Below, one piece after another: positions 44,422 to 51,765 of a DNA stretch of 64,000 bases. The stretch spans positions 1-64,000 of the forward strand of contig NZ_JAAFZA010000025.1 in NCBI RefSeq assembly GCF_015356865.1, written 5' to 3'. The position numbers and the translations under genes are program-made. Every line of letters starts with the position of its first letter. Position 1 is the first letter of the stretch. The notes under the pieces were generated by a model. That model worked only from the letters and a program-made list of their open reading frames with translations, did no database searches and was not told the origin of the DNA. This stretch comes from Catenulispora pinisilvae (lineage in GTDB: Bacteria > Actinomycetota > Actinomycetes > Streptomycetales > Catenulisporaceae).

Positions 44422-44458
44422 AACGGAATCGTCGCAGGCGTGGGCGGGTTCGCCGCGA

Positions 44459-44481
44459 CGGTTGACGATTACCGTCAACCG
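44459..44481. promoter_or_regulatory. Candidate ArsR operator
   Basis: CGGTTGACG-ATTAC-CGTCAACCG is a perfect 9-bp-arm palindrome with a 5-bp centre. It lies 39-61 bp ahead of the MFS start and 38-60 bp ahead of the regulator start. Confidence 0.75.
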
Positions 44482-44519
44482 CATACGGTCCGGGCGGCTC
44501 CGGCTTCCATGGTGGCTGC

Positions 44520-46163
44520 ATGCTCACCGCTGCGAACCCCACGCCACCTGGATCTACTGAACCTAATGAACCTGCTGGCCCCGCTGGTCCTGCTGAACCT
44601 GGCCCACCCGAACCACCTGGACCATCTGGACCACCGGTCGTGACCGAGCCGGTCCCGGCCCCGCCTTCAAAGCTCTCCACCGTCCGGCTGCTGCGCGGAC
44701 TCGGCGGCGGGCGCTACGCCTTCGCCGCCGCGGTGTCCGCGCTCGGGGCCGGGCTCATCCGGCCGTTCCTGCTCCTGTACGCGGTCACCATCAGCCACCT
44801 CAGCCCGAGCCGCGCCGGTCTGGCGCTGTCGGCGGGATTCCTGGCCGGGCTCGCGCTGGTGCCGCTGGCCGGCCGCTGGGTCGATGCCGGAGGCCGCCGC
44901 ACGGTGGTGGTGACCACGATCGCGCTGCGAGTGCTGGGGTTGGTGCTGCTGCTGGCGATCCCCGGCCCGGCCGGCTTCATCTGCGCGTGCCTGCTCCAGG
45001 GCATCGGCAACCAGACCGGACCGGTGGCGCAGGGCGCCGTCGTGTCGAGTCTGGCCGTCGGCTACGAGCGGGACGCGGTCCTCGCGGCGCTACGGTCTCT
45101 GGGCAACGCCGGTCTGGGCGCCGGTGCGCTGCTGGCGACCGTCGCCCTGGGCTCGGGCGCGGTGGGCATGCGCTGGCTGGCGGTGGCGACCGCCGTCGGG
45201 TATCTGGTGTCGGGCGTGCTGATCGCGACGGTCCGGCTCCCGGACGAGCAGGTCCCGGCGGGGCAGCGGCGAATCAAACAGCAGCGGCTCAAACAGCGCC
45301 GGGTCGGGCAGCAGCGGGTCGGGCAGCAGCAGGTCGGACAGCAGCGGGTCGGGCAGCGGGCGGATCGCCGCCGCCAGCCCATCGGCCCGGCGGACCGGCC
45401 GGTCCTGCACCGCCTGACGATCATGAACCTGGGCAACCTCCCCTTCGCGCTGTGCTTCGACATCCTGGAAGTCGCCCTCCCCGTCGTCATCGTCACCCAG
45501 CTCGCCGCCGCACCCGCCTGGTCCTCGGGCATCTTCGTCGCCAACACGGTGATGGTGATCCTGATCCAGCTTCCCGTCGTGGTCTGGATGTCCCGCCGCC
45601 CGCGTCGCCACGTGTTCGGCATCGCCGGAGCGGTCCTCGCCGCGTCCTACCTCGGCTTCCTGGTCGCCTCCGCCGGGCACGGAGCCGCCGGCGCGATGGC
45701 GATCGCCGTGGTGTCAGTGCTCTACACGCTGGGCGAGGTGCTTTACACCGGCGTGGGAACGGCGCTCGTGATCGACGCCGCCCCGCCGCATCTGCGCGGC
45801 ACTGCGCTGGCCCGCTGGCAGCTCTCGCTGGGCCTGGGCCGGGCGATCGCCCCGCTGGCGATCACCCTCGCCCTCAGCATCTCCCCGGCCGCGCTCTGGC
45901 TGCCGTTGGCGGTCACGACGCTCATCGGCGCCGCGGTGATCGTGCGCCACGCTCCCACCGATTCCGGACGGCAGGAGCAAGGCGCCAGTCTGGCCGGCAA
46001 CCGTGGGCGATACGTGCGGCGATACGTGCGGCGATACGTGCGGCGATGCGGGCAATGGGCTGCTCGGCGTCGCGCACGAGCGGTCGAACAGGCGGAACTC
46101 AGGCGTCGGCTGTATGCCGGGGGCTACCGTCCCGAGTGCGTCAAGGATCGACGTCCTCGGTGA
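44520..46163 (+). CDS. Major facilitator superfamily exporter with repeat expansions
   Basis: The 547-residue membrane transporter has about 12 helices (first AFAAAVSALGAGLIRPFLLLY) and the MFS signature GRWVDAGGRRTV after helix 2. Three low-complexity expansions make it longer than a usual ~410-residue MFS protein. They are a Pro/Gly/Glu-rich N terminus (~8-50), a central cytoplasmic loop of QQRVGQ repeats from a 15-bp DNA repeat (about 45265-45360), and a C-terminal RRYV repeat from a perfect 12-bp repeat (46008-46043). The N-terminal start is uncertain; an internal GTG at 44640 would drop the Pro-rich leader. It probably exports a drug-like ligand sensed by the divergent ArsR-type protein. 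Confidence 0.85.
   Translation: MLTAANPTPPGSTEPNEPAGPAGPAEPGPPEPPGPSGPPVVTEPVPAPPSKLSTVRLLRGLGGGRYAFAAAVSALGAGLIRPFLLLYAVTISHLSPSRAGLALSAGFLAGLALVPLAGRWVDAGGRRTVVVTTIALRVLGLVLLLAIPGPAGFICACLLQGIGNQTGPVAQGAVVSSLAVGYERDAVLAALRSLGNAGLGAGALLATVALGSGAVGMRWLAVATAVGYLVSGVLIATVRLPDEQVPAGQRRIKQQRLKQRRVGQQRVGQQQVGQQRVGQRADRRRQPIGPADRPVLHRLTIMNLGNLPFALCFDILEVALPVVIVTQLAAAPAWSSGIFVANTVMVILIQLPVVVWMSRRPRRHVFGIAGAVLAASYLGFLVASAGHGAAGAMAIAVVSVLYTLGEVLYTGVGTALVIDAAPPHLRGTALARWQLSLGLGRAIAPLAITLALSISPAALWLPLAVTTLIGAAVIVRHAPTDSGRQEQGASLAGNRGRYVRRYVRRYVRRCGQWAARRRARAVEQAELRRRLYAGGYRPECVKDRRPR
45265..45360 (+). repeat. 15-bp in-frame tandem repeat in MFS central loop
   Basis: Units close to cagcagcgggtcggg repeat about six times, each encoding QQRVG with small variation. 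They keep the frame, expanding the loop between the two six-helix halves. Confidence 0.8.
46008..46053 (+). repeat. 12-bp in-frame tandem repeat at MFS C terminus
   Basis: cgatacgtgcgg occurs three times exactly (46008, 46020, 46032) plus a partial fourth. It encodes a basic RRYV run in the cytoplasmic tail. Confidence 0.88.
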
Positions 46164-46234
46164 TGGTCCCATGTCAGAGGTCTGGGTGTTGAGGTTCGGC
46201 TGGTGCGACCCGTCATCAGGTATCGATCATGACA

Positions 46235-46268
46235 GACTGTCGACAGTCGCTGTATCGTCAGTGACGAT
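46235..46268. promoter_or_regulatory. Two adjacent perfect palindromes before the esterase
   Basis: GACTGTCGACAGTC (46235-46248) and ATCGTCA-G-TGACGAT (46254-46268) are both perfect and only five bases apart, ending 27 bp before the esterase GTG. They are probable operators for one or two dimeric regulators not encoded next to it. Confidence 0.65.
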
Positions 46269-46295
46269 CAACCCTGGCGTCCTGAGGAGCACATC

Positions 46296-47981
46296 GTGCG
46301 CACTTGGACCATTTGGCGTCGCCGGTACGTCGCCGGCGTCGTCACCGCCGTCGCCATGGCAGTCGTGGCCGTGGTGCCCAGTCTCGGCTATTCGGCGACG
46401 CATCAGGCCCAGCCCTCGGCCGCGCCGCCGGCCTGCTCGGCGGGCACCCTCGTGCCGACCGGCAGCGGTCCGGTGTGCGGCGTCACGGCCGGCCAGCAGA
46501 CTTCGTACCTTGATATCCCGTATGCGGCCCCGCCGCTGGGGAAGCTGCGCTGGACGCCGCCGCAGCCGGTGCCGCCGTGGACCGCGACCTACCAGGCCAC
46601 CCAGCGCGGGCCGGGATGTCTCGCGCCGAGCTACACGGCGCCGGGCCAGGTGCAGCCCGGCACCACTGAGAACTGCCTGTTCCTCGAAGTCCAGGAGCCG
46701 GCGGGTACGCGGCCGGGGCAGCGGCTGCCGGTGATGTTCGAGATCCACGGCGGCGGGTTCCTCGGCGAGGCCCGCGATGACGACGGGACGAACTTCGTCG
46801 GTGCCGGGCCGGCCATCTATGTGTATGCCGGGTATCGGCTCGGGGTCATGGGGTTCCTGGCTGACCAGGCGTTCGGCCCGCACAGCGGCGACTTCGGGCT
46901 CCAGGACCAGCAGGCGGCGCTGGGCTGGGTCAAGGACAACATCGCGGGGTTCGGCGGAGACCCGGGCAACGTGACGATCTTCGGCGAGTCGGCGGGCGGG
47001 GCCAGCGTCTGCGACCAGATCGCCTCGCCGACCGCGAACGGCCTGTTCCAGCGGGGCATCAGCATCAGCGGGTACTACAACTTCGACGTCAACACCATCT
47101 GGTGGCCCGCGGACTGCAAGTCGGCGCTGCCGGACGAGGCCCAGGCGCAGCGCCTCGGCGCGCAGCTCGCGGCCAAGGTCGGCTGTGCGAACGTCCCCGA
47201 CGTCGCCGCGTGCCTGCGGGCGTTGCCGGCCGACACCCTGGTCGTCAACGGCGGTCAGGGCCTGGACCCGACCGGCGGCGGGGCGATCGGGCCGATCGTC
47301 AACGGCACGACGCTGACCATGTCGGCGAGCCAGGCGTTCGCCCTCGGCCGGGTCAACCGGGTCAAGGTGATCATCGGGGTCGGCCGCGACGAATTCAACG
47401 GCGGCGTCTACACGAACACCCCCGGCCACCCGGTCGTCGCCGACACGACCGCGCAGTATGAGCAACTGGTGCGGCAGCAGTTCGGCCCGTTGGCATCCAC
47501 GGTGCTGGGGCTCTATCCGGTGCAGCACTACCCCTCGCCGTCCCCGTTCATCGCCTACCGGACAGTGATGGCCGACGCCTTCAGCGTGTGCCCGTCCCTG
47601 GAAAGCTATGGACAGCTGGCCAGAGCCGTCCCGGTCTACGCCTACGAGGACGACGACGCGGACTCGCCAGGACAGACGCTGCCGCTCGGCGCCAACCACA
47701 GCGCCATCAACCGGCTGGCCCACGACGTGCCCGGAACCCTGGACCCGAACCAACTCGCGCTCCAGGAACAGGTGCTGTCCGAATGGACCGGCTTCGCGCG
47801 CACCGGCGTGCCGACCGCGCCCGGCACGCCGCCCTGGACCCCGTTCGCGGCACCCGGCAACCCGGTCATGTCGCTGCAAGCGGGCGGGGACAGCACGCTC
47901 GTCCCGGCGAGCTCGATCGCGGCGCAGCACAACTGCCAGTTCTGGGACGCGGTCAACCGGACCGCGCCTTGGGCGTCCTGA
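46296..47981 (+). CDS. Secreted type-B carboxylesterase
   Basis: The 561-residue protein has a signal peptide (YVAGVVTAVAMAVVAVVPSLG) and a full carboxylesterase/lipase fold. The oxyanion block is EIHGGGFL, the nucleophile is Ser232 in FGESAGG, the acid is likely Glu/Asp in VGRDEFNG, and the His lies in LGANHSAINRLA. Family members hydrolyse carboxylic esters outside the cell; the substrate is unknown. GTG at 46296 follows gaggagc. The stop codon starts an 8-bp tandem repeat. Confidence 0.9.
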   Translation: MRTWTIWRRRYVAGVVTAVAMAVVAVVPSLGYSATHQAQPSAAPPACSAGTLVPTGSGPVCGVTAGQQTSYLDIPYAAPPLGKLRWTPPQPVPPWTATYQATQRGPGCLAPSYTAPGQVQPGTTENCLFLEVQEPAGTRPGQRLPVMFEIHGGGFLGEARDDDGTNFVGAGPAIYVYAGYRLGVMGFLADQAFGPHSGDFGLQDQQAALGWVKDNIAGFGGDPGNVTIFGESAGGASVCDQIASPTANGLFQRGISISGYYNFDVNTIWWPADCKSALPDEAQAQRLGAQLAAKVGCANVPDVAACLRALPADTLVVNGGQGLDPTGGGAIGPIVNGTTLTMSASQAFALGRVNRVKVIIGVGRDEFNGGVYTNTPGHPVVADTTAQYEQLVRQQFGPLASTVLGLYPVQHYPSPSPFIAYRTVMADAFSVCPSLESYGQLARAVPVYAYEDDDADSPGQTLPLGANHSAINRLAHDVPGTLDPNQLALQEQVLSEWTGFARTGVPTAPGTPPWTPFAAPGNPVMSLQAGGDSTLVPASSIAAQHNCQFWDAVNRTAPWAS

Positions 47982-48010
47982 CGTGCTGACGTGCTGATGT
48001 CCTGACGTCC
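47977..48010 (+). repeat. 8-bp tandem repeat across the esterase stop
   Basis: ctgacgtg-like units repeat four times from the stop codon on. TGA triplets at 47979, 47987, 47995 and 48003 cover all three frames. Confidence 0.85.
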
Positions 48011-48025
48011 TAAGACGACGGACCG

Positions 48026-48063
48026 GCCGGACCGACGGGACACAGAGTCCTCGCCGGTCCGGC
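48026..48063. terminator. Weak terminator candidate after esterase
   Basis: gccggaccg (48026-48034) pairs with cggtccggc (48055-48063) across a 20-nt loop. It lies between the convergent esterase and SnoaL-like genes. Confidence 0.45.
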
Positions 48064-48088
48064 TCTCGGCTGGAATTGACCGTGGTGC

Positions 48089-48427
48089 TCAGCCGAGGAA
48101 GTCGACGCGGTCGATCAGGCCGGCCCGCACCCGGTAGGCCACCAGCACCCGGATCGGATCGTCGGCCAGGCCGTGGGCGAGTTCGTGGTCGACGACCCAG
48201 TCTCCCTCGCTGAGCCGCGCCAGGATCTCCGCGCGGCAGCGGCCTTCGGCGAACTGTCCGGCGTACTGGTCGCGCAGGGCCGGACGGCCCTGGAGCCGGC
48301 TGCCGTCACGCCGATTGACCACGACGTCCTCGGCGTAGGTGGCGGCGAAGGCGTCGAGATCGTGGCTGTTGTAGGCGGCGAGTTGCTGTTCGACGACTTC
48401 ACGGGGATCGGTCATGCGCATGATCAT
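48089..48427 (-). CDS. SnoaL/NTF2-like small protein
   Basis: The 112-residue protein has NTF2-fold blocks QQLAAYNSHDLDAFAATYAED and ALRDQYAGQFAEG and ends VLVAYRVRAGLIDRVDFLG. Function unknown; family members are small isomerases/hydrolases or binding proteins. Either the first ATG (48427) or one four codons later could start it; neither has a strong ribosome site. Convergent with the esterase. Confidence 0.82.
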   Translation of the reverse strand: MIMRMTDPREVVEQQLAAYNSHDLDAFAATYAEDVVVNRRDGSRLQGRPALRDQYAGQFAEGRCRAEILARLSEGDWVVDHELAHGLADDPIRVLVAYRVRAGLIDRVDFLG

Positions 48428-48521
48428 CCCATGACCGGGCCGGGCGGGCTTGCCCCGCTTTCCCGGACCCCGTCAGTGAGGCGAACTTGGTCGTACTTGG
48501 TCGCAGGAAGGAGCCTGTTGC

Positions 48522-50474
48522 TCAGCCGCGGCAGGTGACCTGCACCGACGCCGCGCCGAGCTGGTCGCCCGCCCCGGAGCCCCAGTCGATTCCCTGGTCG
48601 GTGAGTCGCACCGCTATGGAGCCGTCGCTAGTGGGGAACCACTGCTGGCTGTAGGCGGTCCACTTGCCACGGTAGGAGGGCTGCTGGACTGTGAAGGACC
48701 CGACGTTGGTCTGGTTGTTCGACCCGCTGAAGACTTGGTACAGCGCCGGGGCGCCCGCCGAGTGCTTCGGAGTGCCGTCGTCGGGGACGTAGACGGAGAC
48801 GGTGCAGCTGCCGCTGACGACCGGGCCGGTGTGGAACCACCAGGTCACCGAGTTGACCGAATCGAACTTGGTACCGCTGCCGTTCATCGGCATGGTGGAG
48901 AAGCGGCCGTTGCACCCGGCCTGGTTCCAGCCGCCGGACGTCTCGGTGCCCCAGCCCGAGGCCGATCCGGAGCCGACCGTCGAGACGCCGCGGCTGCTGT
49001 CCGCCGGGCATCCGATCCCTGACATGCCGTAGTAGGAGGGACCCTGGGCGGTCGAGCTGGTGACCGGGGGCGGCGGCGGCATGTTGGTGCTGGAGGGTTG
49101 GGGCGGCGGTACCGAGTGGCCGGCGCCGCTCGTGGGCTGCCGGCTCGACGGCTGCTGGCGCCCGGAGGTCGGAGCCGACGTGGGGCCGTGATCGGAATTG
49201 CCACCCGATCCGGACCCGGAGGTGGGCGAAGGGCCCCCCGATGTCGCGGTGCCCGTGCCGGACGTCGGCTTGGGCTGGGACCCGTGCGACGAGGAGGACG
49301 GGAGGACGATGTCAGTGGGCCCGCCGGTCGCCGGCCCGAACGCTCCGTAGGAGGGGGCACCGACACCGGCTGTGGCCGATGAGACGTTCGCGGCCGGATG
49401 GTCCAAGGCCGTCTGCGCCGACTTGTTCCCACCGGTGCTGAGACCGGCGATCACCGGTATCGCGACGAGGACGGGGACCGCGACGACGCCGGCCACCGCC
49501 ACCGAGCGGCGCTTGCGGCGCGCTGCTGCGGGATGGGGGAGCGGGGCCGAGCCCCCGGCAGCCGGCGCTGGGGCAGGCGATGTGGAATCCGATGCGGAGT
49601 CCGATGCGCCGGACGCTGTCGGTTCGGGTGCGGGCCGGGCGGTGGTGTCTTCGGACTCGGGCAGCAGGATTTCGATGACGCCTTCGGCGCCGGCGGGCTG
49701 TGGGATGGAACCGGCCTGGTCTTCGGGCTCGGTTTCGGCTTGGCCTTCGAGCTCGGACTCGGCTTCGGCCTGGTCTTCGGGCTCTGACTCGGCCTGGGCC
49801 GGTGCTCCGGACTCGGAGTCGGCTTCGGGCTCGACTTCGGCCTGGGCCCGGCTTTCGGAATCGGCCTCGGGCTCGGGCTCGACTTCACCTTCGGTTTCGG
49901 CCTGGCCTTCGGGCTCGGCTTCGGCCTGGTCTTCGGGCTCGGCTACGGCCTCGGACTGGCTTTCGGACTCGGATACAGCTTCGGTTTCGGACCCGGCTCC
50001 GGCTTCGGCTCTGGCTCTGGCTTCGGCTTCCACGAGGATCGCCGCTTCGTCCAGCGCCGGCGCCTCGCCTGGTGCCTGCTCCAGATCCGGCATCTGCGCC
50101 GGCGTCTCATCCGGCTCGCGGACCGGCATCGCCACCGGCTCTGGCGCCAGCGAAGCGGTCACTACCCGGGTCGCTGAAGCCTGTCCCAAGGGAACCACGC
50201 GCGGCGCGACCACCTGCTCCTCATCCGCAGTCGGGCGATGCAGGGGCGTGGTGTCCGTGGCGGTGTCCGCAGTCTTGGCGCTCGCCGAGGGCGCTTCCGC
50301 CGGGGCCTGCGAGCGCGGGCTCGGAGTCGTGCGGCGCGTCTCGTTGCGCGAACGCCGCAGAAAGTAGACGAAACCGGCCCATCCGACGGTGAGCACCACC
50401 AGCATGAGCCCGACGGCGGCCAGTCCGACGCCGCTGTTCGCCGACGCAACAGCCTGCTGCGCGCTAGGTGTCAT
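48522..50474 (-). CDS. Two-helix low-complexity surface protein with C-terminal beta domain
   Basis: The 650-residue protein reads: helix 1 (~14-36, GLAAVGLMLVVLTVGWAGFVYFL), an acidic Glu/Ala/Ser-rich stretch (~100-310), helix 2 (~345-367, VAGVVAVPVLVAIPVIAGL), a Ser/Pro/Gly/Thr-rich linker, and a C-terminal domain (~510-650) with TWWFHTGPVVSGSCTVSVYV and LGAASVQVTC. The last domain resembles golvesin-type beta sandwiches, probably exposed outside the membrane. The acidic part would then lie in the cytoplasm (inference). ATG at 50474 follows AAGGA; the frame upstream overlaps the neighbour. It is in the same direction as, and 83 bp downstream of, the 357-residue gene. Confidence 0.72.
   Translation of the reverse strand: MTPSAQQAVASANSGVGLAAVGLMLVVLTVGWAGFVYFLRRSRNETRRTTPSPRSQAPAEAPSASAKTADTATDTTPLHRPTADEEQVVAPRVVPLGQASATRVVTASLAPEPVAMPVREPDETPAQMPDLEQAPGEAPALDEAAILVEAEARARAEAGAGSETEAVSESESQSEAVAEPEDQAEAEPEGQAETEGEVEPEPEADSESRAQAEVEPEADSESGAPAQAESEPEDQAEAESELEGQAETEPEDQAGSIPQPAGAEGVIEILLPESEDTTARPAPEPTASGASDSASDSTSPAPAPAAGGSAPLPHPAAARRKRRSVAVAGVVAVPVLVAIPVIAGLSTGGNKSAQTALDHPAANVSSATAGVGAPSYGAFGPATGGPTDIVLPSSSSHGSQPKPTSGTGTATSGGPSPTSGSGSGGNSDHGPTSAPTSGRQQPSSRQPTSGAGHSVPPPQPSSTNMPPPPPVTSSTAQGPSYYGMSGIGCPADSSRGVSTVGSGSASGWGTETSGGWNQAGCNGRFSTMPMNGSGTKFDSVNSVTWWFHTGPVVSGSCTVSVYVPDDGTPKHSAGAPALYQVFSGSNNQTNVGSFTVQQPSYRGKWTAYSQQWFPTSDGSIAVRLTDQGIDWGSGAGDQLGAASVQVTCRG
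49680..50040 (-). repeat. Acidic low-complexity coding repeat
   Basis: Degenerate hexamer-based repeats (gaggcc/gagtcc and relatives on the minus strand) encode runs of Glu-Ala-Glu/Ser. They generate proline-rich shadows in other frames that should not be read as genes. Confidence 0.75.
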
Positions 50475-50557
50475 CGTGAGGTCCTTCACATCTTTGGGGA
50501 GGGCGGCCGATGCGCCGTTCGTGGCGGCGGGTGCTGGCGGGTGCTGGCTGGTGCCGG

Positions 50558-51631
50558 CTATCCGCCAGCCGGGACTCGCTGCAGGTGGGTCAGGGCCCGG
50601 AAGACCACGACGCCGTCGAGGGTGTCCGGCTGGGCCACGTCCTGCTCCTTGATGTGCGTCAGCAGGTCCGGGTCGGGGGCGAGCCAGTGCTCTTCCAAGT
50701 AGTACCGCACGGTGTCGGTCCAGATCCATTCGCCGTCGGTGCGCAGGCTCAGCGGGACGCTGCCCCGGCGGCCGGGATCCAGGACGTCGTCGATGCGCCC
50801 GTCGGTCACCGCCAGCGCGATTCCCGCGTCCAGGTACTCCAGGACGACTGCGCGCTCGTCGTCCTCCAGGACCGGGTGCGCCTGGTCGAAGGCGCCGATG
50901 CCGGTGGCTTCGTCGATCGTGTCGAAGACCTTGGCGGAATTGAACGGGCGCCCGGGGGCGGCCGCCCACAGCAGGGCGGAGTAGGACCGGGCCTGGGCCT
51001 GGTACGGCGGCACCGGGCGCCACGAGGCGAAGGTCTCCACCTGCGGGTCCGTCTCCCCGTGCGCGGCCAGCACCTGCTGGAGCTCGGCCGCGGCGGTCCA
51101 CGGTGCCGTGTCCGGCCGCACCTCGGCCAGATAGACGCGCCGGGGCGCCGGGTCGTCCCCGCCGTCCGGGGCGAACCGCCACGTGCGCCACAGCCCGACC
51201 AGTCCCTTGATCTCGTCCGCGGCCGCCTCCGCCGCCTCGTCGAGGGCGTCGGTGAGGTCGCCGGACAGCATCGCGTCCGACCCGAAGGTCAGGTCCAGTG
51301 ACGCCGAGACCCGCTCGCCGATCTCCCGCAGGACGCTCATCGGCGCCGGAGCGAACAGGAACGCCGGTGCCGGGACGCCCGGCTCGGTGGCGACGCCGTC
51401 CAGCACGGCCGAATCCGCCCCCGCTTCGGCCAGCGACCTGAGCAGCAGTGCGTGGTCCTCAGGCGTGAGGGTGGCCCGCGCGTCGGCGACGGCCCGCGCG
51501 ATCAGCGGGGCCGGGGCGGTCGGCCCTTCGGCGGCCAGGAGCGACCGGGCGTCGGCCAGCGCCTTGTCGGCTATGCGGCCCGCCAGGCGCAGCAGCATCT
51601 CATGGGAGTGCTCGGAGAGCTCGTCTATCAC
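50558..51631 (-). CDS. Uncharacterised acidic protein downstream of giant toxin gene
   Basis: The 357-residue protein has no signal peptide or membrane segment. It is rich in Ala/Leu/Asp/Glu with several predicted helices (~1-160) and an alpha/beta second half (RVYLAEVRPDTAPWTAAAEL, YQAQARSYSALLWAAAPG). The C-terminal block TDGEWIWTDTVRYYLEEHWL with APDPDLLTHI recurs in actinobacterial proteins near secreted toxins as I recall them, without known function. It lies 131 bp downstream of the giant gene and 83 bp upstream of the two-helix protein, all on the minus strand, so an immunity or chaperone role is possible. I do not recognise a family. Confidence 0.6.
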   Translation of the reverse strand: MIDELSEHSHEMLLRLAGRIADKALADARSLLAAEGPTAPAPLIARAVADARATLTPEDHALLLRSLAEAGADSAVLDGVATEPGVPAPAFLFAPAPMSVLREIGERVSASLDLTFGSDAMLSGDLTDALDEAAEAAADEIKGLVGLWRTWRFAPDGGDDPAPRRVYLAEVRPDTAPWTAAAELQQVLAAHGETDPQVETFASWRPVPPYQAQARSYSALLWAAAPGRPFNSAKVFDTIDEATGIGAFDQAHPVLEDDERAVVLEYLDAGIALAVTDGRIDDVLDPGRRGSVPLSLRTDGEWIWTDTVRYYLEEHWLAPDPDLLTHIKEQDVAQPDTLDGVVVFRALTHLQRVPAGG

Positions 51632-51737
51632 TGTGCTCGGCCTCTCGGGAATTTCGTCGACGTCTGGCGGAGCCTAACCGGCCAGGATAGGGCCCTGCTC
51701 GGCCGGGTGCCGCGACGTTGAGGTTCGGTGGCGGGGG

Positions 51738-51765
51738 TCAGGTCAGGTCGGGTCAGGTCAGGTCA
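51738..51765 (-). repeat. 5-bp tandem repeat after the giant gene stop
   Basis: On the minus strand CCTGA repeats about six times from the stop codon (51763-51765), with one TGA mutated to CGA. TGA triplets fall in all three frames. Confidence 0.85.

Noticed and set aside
49398-50392. Pro/Ser/Arg-rich open frames opposite the acidic repeat
   Set aside because: They are generated by the hexamer repeats of the minus-strand acidic segment and have no independent coding signal.
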